A stretch of DNA of 64,000 bases from RGIG8767 sp964531805. GTDB taxonomy: Bacteria; Bacillota; Clostridia; Lachnospirales; Lachnospiraceae. The notes under the pieces are model-generated. The model was given only the letters and a program-made list of their open reading frames with translations, searched no databases and was not told the origin of the DNA. The translations under genes were made by a program, and so were the position numbers. Below are positions 54,397-63,516 of the stretch, piece after piece; position 1 is the stretch's first letter; each line of letters opens with the position of its first letter. The stretch is from contig CAZHGE010000003.1 of assembly GCA_964531805.1 (NCBI GenBank), forward strand, positions 1 to 64,000. The letters run 5' to 3'.

Positions 54397-56073
54397 TTAT
54401 TTTCCTAACTCTAAACGATTCATTGCAGAGAAGATTGCTCTTACTGATGCACGTGTAATGTTAGAACTTACGCCAACACCATATGTAACGTGTCCTGTTT
54501 CTGCATCTAACAGATGGATGTAAGCAGCCGCCTGAGAGTTAGAACCACTCTGAAGTGCATGCTCACTATAATCCAGAATCTTAATAAAGAATCCGAGATT
54601 TTCTTCAATACCACGTTTTACCGCATCAATTGGTCCATTACCAATACTCTGGAATGATTTTTCCACACCATGATCCGTATATGTAACCGTAACTCTTGTA
54701 TCAAAATCACTTTCTGTTTCATCACTAAGATCATCCACTTTCAACTTACGGAAGTGAAGAGGCTCTTTCTGATTCAAATACTCTTCCGCAAACTTATTCA
54801 TAATCTCATCCGGTGAAACCTCACCCTGTACCTCGGATAACTTCTGAATTACATTTGCAAATTCTTTGTGCATTGCCTTTGGCAGTTTGAAACCAAAGTA
54901 AATATCCATAATAAAGGCTACGCCGCCTTTTCCAGACTGAGAATTAATACGCACGATTGGTTCGTATTCTCTACCAATATCAGAAGGATCAATTGGAAGA
55001 TAAGGAACTTCCCAATACTGATTATTTCTTTCCTTCATGGCTTTTACGCCCTTATTAATCGCATCCTGATGAGATCCGGAGAAAGCAGTAAATACTAATT
55101 TACCCGCATACGGATGTCTAGGATGGATTGGTATCTTGCAGCATCTCTCATAGAGTTCAATAATCTCATTTACATGCTCTATTTCCAGTTCAGGATTGAT
55201 TCCCTGTGAAAACATATTATAAGCAACATTCAAAACATCCACATTACCAGTACGTTCACCATTACCAAATAAAGTGCCTTCTACACGGTCCGCACCCGCT
55301 AACATAGCAAGTTCTGCACTGGCAACACCAGTACCTCTGTCATTATGTGGATGCACACTTAAAATAATACTTTCTCTATCTTCAAAATGTTTGTTCATCC
55401 ATTCAATCTGATCCGCATAAACATTCGGTGTTGTCATCTCTACCGTAGAAGGAAGATTAATGATAATCGGATTTTCTTTTGTAGGTCCCCATTCCTTCTG
55501 AACAGCAGTACAAATATCCAATGCAAAATCCATCTCTGTTCCAGTAAAACTTTCCGGAGAATACTCTAAAATAATCTCTCCGGGGAATTTTTCAGCACGT
55601 TCTTTTACCATGCGCGTACCCTTAACAGCGATATCAATAATCTCTTCTCTTTCCATACCAAATACTACATCTCGCTGTAATGTAGATGTAGAATTATAAA
55701 TATGTACGATGACCTTTTTAATACCCTGAATTGCTTCAAAAGTACGATCAATTAATTCTTCACGGCACTGTGTCAAAACCTGAACACGAACATCATCCGG
55801 AATCAATTTACGATCTACCAACTGGCGAAGGAAATCAAATTCAATCTGGCTGGCTGCCGGGAATCCGATTTCGATATCACGAAATCCCAGTTTGATCAGA
55901 TACTGAAACATCTCAATCTTTTCTTCTACCTGCATAGGATCGATCAATGCCTGATTACCATCTCGCAAGTCAACACTGCACCAAATAGGTGCTTTTTCAA
56001 TTTCTTTATTAGGCCATTCTCTTTCCGGATAATCAAGTACCGGATTCCTCTTATAACGCGAATAATTCAACAT
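54397..56073 (-). CDS. leuA: 2-isopropylmalate synthase (LeuA type 2)
   Basis: 558 residues, full length for the fungal-like LeuA2 group. Condenses acetyl-CoA with 2-ketoisovalerate, first step of leucine synthesis. IWCSVDLRDGNQALIDPM (about 31-48) holds the metal Asp and Arg; SVHPHNDRGTGVASAEL and GTLFGNGERTGNVDVL carry the His metal ligands. The C-terminal 120 residues are the leucine-regulatory domain. AGGAGG is eight bases before the ATG. It has no leu neighbours; HPr is directly upstream, with a terminator hairpin only about 14 bases from the leuA ATG. No T-box or other leader is seen. Confidence 0.95.
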   Translation of the reverse strand: MLNYSRYKRNPVLDYPEREWPNKEIEKAPIWCSVDLRDGNQALIDPMQVEEKIEMFQYLIKLGFRDIEIGFPAASQIEFDFLRQLVDRKLIPDDVRVQVLTQCREELIDRTFEAIQGIKKVIVHIYNSTSTLQRDVVFGMEREEIIDIAVKGTRMVKERAEKFPGEIILEYSPESFTGTEMDFALDICTAVQKEWGPTKENPIIINLPSTVEMTTPNVYADQIEWMNKHFEDRESIILSVHPHNDRGTGVASAELAMLAGADRVEGTLFGNGERTGNVDVLNVAYNMFSQGINPELEIEHVNEIIELYERCCKIPIHPRHPYAGKLVFTAFSGSHQDAINKGVKAMKERNNQYWEVPYLPIDPSDIGREYEPIVRINSQSGKGGVAFIMDIYFGFKLPKAMHKEFANVIQKLSEVQGEVSPDEIMNKFAEEYLNQKEPLHFRKLKVDDLSDETESDFDTRVTVTYTDHGVEKSFQSIGNGPIDAVKRGIEENLGFFIKILDYSEHALQSGSNSQAAAYIHLLDAETGHVTYGVGVSSNITRASVRAIFSAMNRLELGK

Positions 56074-56090
56074 TTTTTCATCCTCCTCTT

Positions 56091-56125
56091 ACAAAAAACC
56101 CGCCTGTATGAATTACAGGCGGGTT
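56091..56125 (-). terminator. Intrinsic terminator/attenuator between HPr and leuA
   Basis: AACCCGCCTGTA (56097-56108) pairs perfectly with 56114-56125 around a five-base loop, followed by UUUUUU on the minus strand. It lies directly before the leuA ribosome site, as with the pseB-pseC hairpin. Confidence 0.9.
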
Positions 56126-56133
56126 ACAAAATC

Positions 56134-56397
56134 TTATTCTCCAAGTCCGCTTTCAACGGCTGTTACCAAAGCACGTAATGCTTCTTCTTCGTCTTCACCG
56201 TCACAACATAGCTCTATTTCATCACCGCACTTTACGCACGCACCAAGAACACTCAGGACACTTTTTGCATTCGCTGTAGTCTCATTAAAAGAAAATGTTA
56301 TTAATGATTTAAACTGCATTGCTTCCTTACATAGGATTCCTGCTGGTCTTAGGTGTAGTCCGGTTGGATTCTTAATAACCACCTTCTGGCATACCAT
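56134..56397 (-). CDS. HPr family phosphocarrier protein
   Basis: 87 residues, normal HPr length. PTGLHLRPAG has the phosphorylated His at 15, and NAKSVLSVLGA places Ser at 46, the HPr-kinase site of Gram-positive bacteria. It relays phosphate from Enzyme I to sugar PTS permeases or acts with CcpA through Ser46. Both residues are present, so both roles are possible. It has its own promoter; GGAGG is nine bases before the ATG. No other PTS gene is nearby. A Crh-like variant is unlikely because His15 is kept. Confidence 0.94.
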   Translation of the reverse strand: MVCQKVVIKNPTGLHLRPAGILCKEAMQFKSLITFSFNETTANAKSVLSVLGACVKCGDEIELCCDGEDEEEALRALVTAVESGLGE

Positions 56398-56436
56398 AAT
56401 GTATTACCTCCAATTAATGTCTATTCAGTCTAGTTA

Positions 56437-56465
56437 ATGATAACACTTTTAATGGGCTATAACAA
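56437..56465 (-). promoter_or_regulatory. Promoter for the HPr gene
   Basis: Minus strand TTGTTA (56460-56465), 17-base spacer, TATCAT (56437-56442) with TG one base upstream. It lies 40 bases before the ATG. Confidence 0.65.
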
Positions 56466-56478
56466 GACTCTTTTCAAA

Positions 56479-57960
56479 TTAATTCCATGCATAAACCTGA
56501 AATTTACACCAGTCTAATACATACTCTCCAACATATTTACCATCTTCGAGTATTAATCTCCACTCTTCATTCAAAACTTCCTTATTTGGATAAATAAAAC
56601 ACCAAATATTTTTCTTTTCCATATTGTTTTTCACATCTTCTGGCGTCATAACATTTTCTACATTATCAAAAACAATCTGATCTATCCTCAATGTAGAAGA
56701 TTCCGCCATGATATACTGAGTACTATTTGGACAATAAAACGCTGCTGGTATCTCTGTGTTCAAACTCGCATGAACAATCATATCTTCTTGACCCATGTTT
56801 TCGAATAACTCTCTTGTCGCTTGCATTTCTATGCGATTTTCCCGACTAAGGTCAAAGTTTACCACATATTGCCTTATTCCTAAGCCCAGGAACAAAATAC
56901 AAATAACAATCCACAAATAATTCTTTTTGCGAAAATGTGAAATTAAATAGGCAAACCCCAGCCAAAAACAGCCAAATGCTGGAATCATATAACGCTCCAC
57001 AAATACAGGGCGCAGCAAGAACGATGCCAAGACCCCTGCAAGTACCGTTAATGGCATAACCATCATCGCTGCAAGTGCCAATAAATACTCTCTTCGCTGT
57101 CTATTACAAATTGCCACAACCGCACCAATTAGAGAAGCCAAAATCAATACTCCACCTGCTATTTTAGCCGGCAAACCTTCCTCAATTCTAAAAGCATACC
57201 AGAAATAACGTAGCAAGGCCGCTCTGTCAATTGGCGCAATCCAATAATCCTGTTTAATATCTTTAATCTGTCCAAATGCTACTAAAATCCACGGGAAATA
57301 TAATATAGCATCTATTGCACACATGACAAAAAATGAAAGCAACTGTTTTTTGTCATAAAACAGAATCATAATAAAATAAAACAATAATAATACTGCTGCA
57401 GCAATTGCTGCGAAATAGTGTGTATAAAACGCACACAAAACTGCTGTTCCCAACACTACATAGCCAAGAATATCTTTTTTCTGCAATACAATCAGTCTAT
57501 GAATTGCTAGAAATGCAACAATAAGAAAGCATAATGCCCAACTATACATTCTGATTTCAAGAGCATTTGCTATCATCTGCGGGGCAGCCATAAGACACAA
57601 AGAAAATAGCGAACCTGTTAATTCCCCAAAATATTTTCGAATATAAGTAAGGCTCAATGCCCACATCCCTACATAAGGTAAAAGTGATACCATCCTGGCA
57701 ACTATTACTTTTATATAAAGATCTTCCACTCGAATGATAGATAATACTAATTTAACAATTATATAATACAAAGGCGGATGAACATCCTGAGCTGTAACTT
57801 GAATCAATTCCGGAATAGAATATTTTACTATCCCCATTGTGTAAGCCTCATCTACCCAAATAGATGAATCCAGTGCCATGAAAAAAAGCAGCACCAAGAA
57901 AATTCCACTACTAAAATATAACAAACCACTCAGAACATGTTCTTTAAAAACTGTTTTCAT
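56479..57960 (-). CDS. GT39-like (PMT/ArnT-type) membrane glycosyltransferase
   Basis: 493 residues. SSIWVDEAYTMGIVKYSI gives the catalytic Asp-Glu in the first external loop; TAQDVHPPLYYIIVKLV is the DVHPPLYY motif. Ten or eleven helices and a soluble tail of about 110 residues follow, as in the protein at 47735, which shares both motifs at the same distance. It would move a polyprenyl-linked sugar to an external acceptor. It is immediately downstream of glmM on the same strand, and thus outside the main glycan cluster. GAGG is nine bases before the ATG. Substrate unknown. Confidence 0.82.
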   Translation of the reverse strand: MKTVFKEHVLSGLLYFSSGIFLVLLFFMALDSSIWVDEAYTMGIVKYSIPELIQVTAQDVHPPLYYIIVKLVLSIIRVEDLYIKVIVARMVSLLPYVGMWALSLTYIRKYFGELTGSLFSLCLMAAPQMIANALEIRMYSWALCFLIVAFLAIHRLIVLQKKDILGYVVLGTAVLCAFYTHYFAAIAAAVLLLFYFIMILFYDKKQLLSFFVMCAIDAILYFPWILVAFGQIKDIKQDYWIAPIDRAALLRYFWYAFRIEEGLPAKIAGGVLILASLIGAVVAICNRQRREYLLALAAMMVMPLTVLAGVLASFLLRPVFVERYMIPAFGCFWLGFAYLISHFRKKNYLWIVICILFLGLGIRQYVVNFDLSRENRIEMQATRELFENMGQEDMIVHASLNTEIPAAFYCPNSTQYIMAESSTLRIDQIVFDNVENVMTPEDVKNNMEKKNIWCFIYPNKEVLNEEWRLILEDGKYVGEYVLDWCKFQVYAWN

Positions 57961-57972
57961 TAAAACCAGCCT

Positions 57973-59322
57973 CTATAACATCGTATTTTGAATCAAGTCT
58001 GCCAGTTTCTTTGCTTCTGCATCGATGAGTGCCTGATCTTTTCCTTCGATCATTACACGAACCTTTGGCTCTGTTCCAGATGGACGAATTAAAACTCTTC
58101 CCTCTCCAGCAAACATTTCATTCAGTTTTTCAATTGCTGCAGCAATCTCTGGATATTCCATGTAATGCTCTTTTTTATGGTTCGGAACCTTTGCATTTAC
58201 AAGAGCCTGTGGAAGCACTGTCATAATCTGGCTCAATTCAGATAACGGTTTCTTAGTATCCACCAATACCTGTAACAAATGCAGCGCACTTAATAAACCA
58301 TCGCCCGTTGTATTCTCATCTAAGAAAATAACATGACCGGACTGCTCACCGCCAAGACTTGCTCCGATTTCTTTCATACGCTCTAATACATAGCGGTCAC
58401 CGACTTTCGTCGTTTCGATGTTAAGATTCTGTTCCTTAGCCATTAAAGTAAAGCCAAGATTACTCATTACTGTAACAACGATAGTATCCTTTTTCAACTT
58501 GCCCTGGGCTCTCATATGATTACCCACAATCGCCATAATCTGATCGCCATCTACCAGATTACCTTTCTCATCCACCGCAAGAAGTCTGTCTGCGTCTCCA
58601 TCAAAAGCAAGACCAATATCTGCCTTTTCATATACAACACGTGCCTGTAATTCCTCCATATGAGTGGAACCACAGTTCGCATTAATATTCGTTCCATCCG
58701 GATTATTGTGAATGGCAATTACTTCTGCTCCAAGATCCTTAATTGCCTCTACCGATGTGTAAAAAGAAGCTCCTTCTGCCGCATCAATAACAACCTTCAT
58801 TCCGGTCAAATCAACTGGAACGGACTGCACTGCATGATTGATGTATTCTTCTCTTGCATCCGTACGATATTTGATCTTACCAACACGTGATCCCGTCGGA
58901 AAAGGTACATCTTTCATATTACTTTTAATCAGTGCTTCAATTTCATCCTCCATTTCATCTGGAAGTTTATATCCATCACCATCAAAAAATTTGATACCGT
59001 TAAATTCCACCGGATTATGGGATGCTGAGATTACAACACCTGCATCTACTTTATATTTTCTTGTGAGATATGCAACTGCTGGTGTAGGAATCACACCTAC
59101 ATATACTGCATTCGCTCCAACACTGCATACACCAGCCATCAACGCGTTAGCAAGCATATCACCGGAAATTCTTGTGTCACAACCAACCATAATCGTAGGC
59201 TTATGTTCTTTTTCCTTTGTCAAAACATATGCGCCTGCCTGACCAAGCTGCATTGCCAATAATGGAGTCAGTTCTTCGTTCGCAACTCCTCTGACACCGT
59301 CTGTTCCAAATAATCTAGCCAT
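57973..59322 (-). CDS. glmM: Phosphoglucosamine mutase
   Basis: 449 residues, canonical GlmM. Converts GlcN-6-P to GlcN-1-P for UDP-GlcNAc, the starting point of the Bac and Pse sugars in this window and of peptidoglycan. RLFGTDGVRGVANEELTP at the start, the phosphoserine loop VVISASHNPVEFNG with Ser at 101, the metal loop AFDGDADRLLAVDE and the C-terminal phosphate loop LIRPSGTEPKVRVMIEG. GGAGG is seven bases before the ATG. It is the third gene of cdaA-cdaR-glmM, an order widely kept in Firmicutes, where CdaA and GlmM proteins interact. Confidence 0.97.
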   Translation of the reverse strand: MARLFGTDGVRGVANEELTPLLAMQLGQAGAYVLTKEKEHKPTIMVGCDTRISGDMLANALMAGVCSVGANAVYVGVIPTPAVAYLTRKYKVDAGVVISASHNPVEFNGIKFFDGDGYKLPDEMEDEIEALIKSNMKDVPFPTGSRVGKIKYRTDAREEYINHAVQSVPVDLTGMKVVIDAAEGASFYTSVEAIKDLGAEVIAIHNNPDGTNINANCGSTHMEELQARVVYEKADIGLAFDGDADRLLAVDEKGNLVDGDQIMAIVGNHMRAQGKLKKDTIVVTVMSNLGFTLMAKEQNLNIETTKVGDRYVLERMKEIGASLGGEQSGHVIFLDENTTGDGLLSALHLLQVLVDTKKPLSELSQIMTVLPQALVNAKVPNHKKEHYMEYPEIAAAIEKLNEMFAGEGRVLIRPSGTEPKVRVMIEGKDQALIDAEAKKLADLIQNTML

Positions 59323-59386
59323 TTTTATTCCTCCTGGAATTAAAGATTTATATCAGCAGAACAGATAACTGCTCTGTTGTAAGCAG

Positions 59387-60652
59387 TTACTGTTCTTCTA
59401 AAATCATATGCACAGTTACATTTTCTTTTAGTTCTACATATTCTGGCAATGTAAAAGTCGCAGCCGGATAATAATTTCCTTCTGTAAAATCCTCTCCCTC
59501 TCCTGCTAAAAGATAACCAGTCACATCAATATTACCCAATAAACTTTCTGGTGTAACGGTATTCACCTGTGCTGGAAGACCTACTAATTTTACAATTACT
59601 GTATCATCTAGTTCTCTTAACCGCGCATGATATCCCTCCGGAACATTACTTAATGAAATCTGTTCCAACGGAATTTCTAAAATTCGTACTTTTTCTTCTT
59701 CTATCACAGCAGTTACACTAACATTTCCACTAGCATATCCATCTGCAAGGATTACACCATCAGGCAGATATTGTCTCAGTTCCACTGCCGTTTCCACATT
59801 ATCACTTGCACCTTCAATATCAATAGCATCTTCTACCAGAATAGAATTTACATTTTTCAACACTGATGGTTTTGCTGCAATCGCAATTGTCTGAGGTGTT
59901 TTTATAAATTCACCACCGAATATATATCCTTCCTCAGGTTCTCCTTTTACTGTGTATTCAATTGGAACTTCTTTTCTCTGTAAAATAGCCGCAGTCGTAA
60001 ATACTTCACTTACACTCTTGGTTAAGCGGCTGTCATCAATCTCATGTCCATCCGCATCATATAAATGAACCGGAAGTGTAATATTCACATCACTTGTTGC
60101 TCCATCCACATTAATCTCGACCTGTGTTTTTGCAATCTTATTAACAACGGACTCCGGTCCCGAAATGATTACCGCATTCTGATCCGTACTGATATTGCCC
60201 AGCAAATAACCTTCCGCCGGCTGATTCAGCACTTCCACACCGATCCTCTTCTGCAGTTTCATCATATCTTCAATATTTACTTCTACAAATTCCTTATCTG
60301 CTTTAATACTTTCAATCTTACTACCTGTTTTACTGGAAGACACTTCAATTGGCAACAGATTATCTTCTGTCATTTTACTGATATCTGCAGTTGCTACAAT
60401 GTTTTTTTCAGTAAAATCGGAAAAAACAGACCGGCTTGCACGAACGGTAACACGAACTGTATCCGTATTATCCAATACCTCCACATACTTTCCGGAGTTC
60501 GTTAATGTACTCATATTAAGCAATTGTACAGATACTGTATAAACCCGCTGTGAAATAGGATCATTAATATTAACTGCAATAAGCCATAAACAGATCGCGA
60601 TTAAAACAGAGGAAATTTTCAGTCCAAGATTATGAGTCAGCTTTTTTTTCAT
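59387..60652 (-). CDS. cdaR: CdaR (YbbR-domain) regulator of diadenylate cyclase
   Basis: 421 residues: one N-terminal membrane helix (about 9-28) then repeated YbbR domains of about 80-90 residues outside the membrane, recognisable by recurring GYLLGNISTDQNAVIISGPE and GYIFGGEFIKTPQTIAIAA patterns (about 148 and 242). YbbR/CdaR proteins bind CdaA and tune c-di-AMP production. It overlaps the end of cdaA by 23 bases and precedes glmM, the classical order. AAGGG is six bases before the ATG. Confidence 0.93.
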   Translation of the reverse strand: MKKKLTHNLGLKISSVLIAICLWLIAVNINDPISQRVYTVSVQLLNMSTLTNSGKYVEVLDNTDTVRVTVRASRSVFSDFTEKNIVATADISKMTEDNLLPIEVSSSKTGSKIESIKADKEFVEVNIEDMMKLQKRIGVEVLNQPAEGYLLGNISTDQNAVIISGPESVVNKIAKTQVEINVDGATSDVNITLPVHLYDADGHEIDDSRLTKSVSEVFTTAAILQRKEVPIEYTVKGEPEEGYIFGGEFIKTPQTIAIAAKPSVLKNVNSILVEDAIDIEGASDNVETAVELRQYLPDGVILADGYASGNVSVTAVIEEEKVRILEIPLEQISLSNVPEGYHARLRELDDTVIVKLVGLPAQVNTVTPESLLGNIDVTGYLLAGEGEDFTEGNYYPAATFTLPEYVELKENVTVHMILEEQ

Positions 60653-61520
60653 TCTTAGCCCTTCCTTTCCATAATCTTAACTTCTTATCATCAATGGTCT
60701 TATTTTGAATCTTAGTAAGCAATACTTCTAATTCATCCTGGGATAACCCTCTGCGCAGTTCTCCCTGATAAGCCGTACTAATCATACCATTTTCTTCTGA
60801 AACGACAATTGTCAAAGAATCGGTAGCTTCTGAAATTCCAATACCTGCACGATGTCTGGTTCCCAAAGCCTTACTCAATCCCGTATTCTGAGATAAAGGA
60901 AGATAACAGGTCGCCGATGTAATCCGATCCCCTTTTATAATAACCGCCCCATCATGTAATGGCGTATTTTTTTCGAAGATATTAATAAGCAGCTGACTTG
61001 TTACCACCCCATCCACTTCAATACCCGTACTTTCATACTCAGCGAGAGAATCATTCTGAGCCACTACAATCAACGCGCCTGTACGCACTCTTGACATTTC
61101 CACACAGGCTCTCGCAATCTCTTTGATTGTCTTATCTGAAAATAAGCCTGATTCACTCCTGTTGATATCAATAGGAATCAGACCATTTACAATATTTTTC
61201 TTGCCCAGTTCTTCTAACGCACGACGTAGTTCCGGCTGCAACACGATTATGACGGCAATTACAGCAATAGAAAATACATTTTGGACAATCCAAATAATGG
61301 TATTCATTTCTAATATTGCTGCAATCAGAATAAATACCAGTATCACTACCAGTCCCTTTAAAAGATTCCATGCCTTTGTATTTTTTATCCACACCATAAT
61401 ATGGTAGATTAAAACGGAAAGGATCAGAATCTCTAACACATCAGGATATTGAATTGTCTCTACTTTTGGAATATGCAGATTCGATAAATAATTATCTGCA
61501 AAATTTCTAAGCTGCTCCAT
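60630..61520 (-). CDS. cdaA: Diadenylate cyclase CdaA
   Basis: 296 residues. Three N-terminal helices (about 28-95), then the DisA_N/DAC domain: TPLHDGAVIIKGDRI with the catalytic Asp-Gly-Ala at 190-192 and ALGTRHRAGIGISEATDS with Arg-His-Arg at 222-224. Makes c-di-AMP from two ATP at the membrane; the messenger controls potassium, osmolyte and wall homeostasis. All catalytic residues are present. It is followed by cdaR and glmM in the standard operon. The ATG has a modest GGG site. Confidence 0.96.
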   Translation of the reverse strand: MEQLRNFADNYLSNLHIPKVETIQYPDVLEILILSVLIYHIMVWIKNTKAWNLLKGLVVILVFILIAAILEMNTIIWIVQNVFSIAVIAVIIVLQPELRRALEELGKKNIVNGLIPIDINRSESGLFSDKTIKEIARACVEMSRVRTGALIVVAQNDSLAEYESTGIEVDGVVTSQLLINIFEKNTPLHDGAVIIKGDRITSATCYLPLSQNTGLSKALGTRHRAGIGISEATDSLTIVVSEENGMISTAYQGELRRGLSQDELEVLLTKIQNKTIDDKKLRLWKGRAKNEKKADS

Positions 61521-61532
61521 CTTCGTTTACCC

Positions 61533-62621
61533 TTATTTTTTTCTAGTTACTTCTTCTCTTCGAGCCCTATCTACAGATGTTTTCACGCTGCTGCCAGCAC
61601 CTGCATTGGTTTTGTTCGCGGTACTTGCAGAAGTTCTTGCAACTCCATGAGCTGTTTTTACTGTAGTCGGTACCGCCGTACGTGACACATTTTCACGCTT
61701 AGTATTAATCTTTTTTACTCGTTTATCCGGAGTAGTTACTACAATTTTCGGAACTGCTTTTACATAATAATAATATTCATCATCCTCAAACTGCACATGC
61801 TCCGTACGTTTATAATCCACATAAAAAGTAAAAAACTGTATTCCATAACAGATTACACCTGACACAACAGATCCTAATATGATACCTACTAAAGAGTAGT
61901 TCAAATCAAATAACAAATCACCAATTAATAAGATGACTACATCTGCCAGCACACCGGAAATTGTTGCAATAGTCCATGCATAATCCATGGACATTCTACG
62001 AATGGTATACACGATTAGTAATGTCACAGCAAAAGCGACCATGGTAAAAATCATCGCGTCGTTTCCAATCAAACCATCCATAACAAAACGAAGTTTTGTC
62101 ATCATAGTCTCCGAATCCATTGCTATGATTGCAGACGCGTTATTCTCAGTATATTCCACTAAATACGAAATGATAACACCAAATGATACTGACACAATGG
62201 ATGCAGGACCTCCCAAAAGTCCTAATGCAATCGGTATAACAAATGGTATCTTTAACATAAAAAAGATTGGTGTTAAAAGAATAACCACTGTTTCTTTCGA
62301 TGCAAAACGAAGAAACAGTAAAAACATAATCGCAAAGATTGCAAATACTACAAGGGCACATTCCGGTGCCAGCGCATAATAATGAAGCAGCATAAACACT
62401 GCTCCCAATATAGCAATCGTTTTAATAGGCATAAAGGAACAGAATAAAGCTAACACCAGCACGATTACCATGCTGTTCAGACGCTCCATATATCCCATTT
62501 TTACATTAATCAGTAAGAACACTACCAGTGCCATAAGAAACTTTAATACTGGATCAATGTATGCCTGATTTTTAGCATATATCTGCTTAATATACTCTTT
62601 TGTTACTAATAAACTAGACAT
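61533..62621 (-). CDS. Polytopic membrane protein of unknown function
   Basis: 362 residues with about nine hydrophobic segments (about 25-270), then a 90-residue basic tail of low complexity rich in Thr, Ala, Ser and Lys (TVKTAHGVARTSASTANKTN and so on). Motifs FFMLKIPFVIPIALGLLGGP and YLVEYTENNASAII are seen but no family is recognised. It overlaps the upstream gene by eight bases and precedes cdaA by twelve, so it belongs to this operon and may be an envelope component. Similar proteins may exist in related Clostridia; function unknown. Confidence 0.85.
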   Translation of the reverse strand: MSSLLVTKEYIKQIYAKNQAYIDPVLKFLMALVVFLLINVKMGYMERLNSMVIVLVLALFCSFMPIKTIAILGAVFMLLHYYALAPECALVVFAIFAIMFLLFLRFASKETVVILLTPIFFMLKIPFVIPIALGLLGGPASIVSVSFGVIISYLVEYTENNASAIIAMDSETMMTKLRFVMDGLIGNDAMIFTMVAFAVTLLIVYTIRRMSMDYAWTIATISGVLADVVILLIGDLLFDLNYSLVGIILGSVVSGVICYGIQFFTFYVDYKRTEHVQFEDDEYYYYVKAVPKIVVTTPDKRVKKINTKRENVSRTAVPTTVKTAHGVARTSASTANKTNAGAGSSVKTSVDRARREEVTRKK

Positions 62622-63021
62622 TAACGTTTCCTTTTTGATCGTAATATTTGGATAATTTTTTCAAATTACCATAGTATGTTTTCAAACTCTGTCTGGAACG
62701 GTTATATTGATACGCCGCCACAATATAAGAGATCAACATATATATTCCTATCATAATCAGATAGACGATTCCAATATCCTTTACCAATTCAATCATATCT
62801 GCTGTCTGATAAAAATTTTTCATAAATCCTTCTAAATCATAAAGCACTGCCATTCCTGCCATAATGCAGAATGCAAAAGTGCCGCATATAAAGGATTTCA
62901 ACAACTGCAGGCTAATATAATCACTTCTAAAATACCTGCCTACAGATAAATATTTTTTTCCTTCATGGGCTTCATAAGAAGCCAGTTTTGTCATTAAAAT
63001 AACTCTGTTTTCATTTACCAT
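62614..63021 (-). CDS. Small membrane protein of unknown function
   Basis: 135 residues with two membrane helices (about 42-64 and 84-108) and a basic C-terminal end (SRQSLKTYYGNLKKLSKYYD). The N-terminal 40 residues are hydrophilic. No family recognised. It overlaps the following membrane gene by eight bases, so the two are coupled and perhaps form a complex. It follows the yvyF-like gene by twelve bases. Confidence 0.82.
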   Translation of the reverse strand: MVNENRVILMTKLASYEAHEGKKYLSVGRYFRSDYISLQLLKSFICGTFAFCIMAGMAVLYDLEGFMKNFYQTADMIELVKDIGIVYLIMIGIYMLISYIVAAYQYNRSRQSLKTYYGNLKKLSKYYDQKGNVNV

Positions 63022-63033
63022 AATTTTTCTCGT

Positions 63034-63453
63034 TTATTGTTCAGAATCCAAAAATCTCATCTTTGGATTTACCTTTGAATTATTCTTTTGTGCAGGCGCT
63101 GGTGCACTAGGAGCCGGCGTAATAGCACTCTTAAAAGTATTGCTCATTTCTGACTTGCATCGGCTGCAGAATCTTCCAGTCTGAATCATAACACCGCAGC
63201 GTTCGCAACTAATACCTGTATTGGACCCCTCTGAAAAATAAAGACGTTCTTCCCGAACCCATTCTCTAATCTTGGAAGGTTCAACATTACAAGATTCTGA
63301 TACAATACGGATATCACAACCCGGATTATCCTGTACGAATTTCTTTACTACCTGAAACTCTTCTTCTAATTCTCTTCTACAATTCATGCAGTAGAGTGGG
63401 CCCATAGTATAATTGAAAATCTTTCTACATCTTCTACAGTTACGAACATTCAT
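63034..63453 (-). CDS. YvyF-like (TIGR03826-type) zinc-ribbon protein
   Basis: About 139 residues. An N-terminal zinc ribbon (CRRCRKIF then LYCMNCRREL), a helical middle FQVVKKFVQDNPGCDIRIVS and REWVREERLYFS, and a second ribbon CERCGVMIQTGRFCSRCK. This layout, CxxC-CxxC twice around a small winged-helix-like segment, is that of YvyF, a protein of the comF/flagellar region of Bacillus. comFC is directly upstream, as in Bacillus, which supports the call. The ATG at 63453 has AGGA seven bases upstream; an earlier ATG at 63477 is weaker. The role is unclear; it hints at flagellar genes elsewhere. Confidence 0.85.
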   Translation of the reverse strand: MNVRNCRRCRKIFNYTMGPLYCMNCRRELEEEFQVVKKFVQDNPGCDIRIVSESCNVEPSKIREWVREERLYFSEGSNTGISCERCGVMIQTGRFCSRCKSEMSNTFKSAITPAPSAPAPAQKNNSKVNPKMRFLDSEQ

Positions 63454-63516
63454 ATTATAATCCTGCCTTTCTGCCATCTGTGATTATCCAGACCACACTT
63501 CTTTTGTAACAAATAC

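Noticed and set aside
56074..56478. T-box or leucine riboswitch for leuA
   Set aside because: The space between HPr and leuA is too short and holds only a terminator hairpin.
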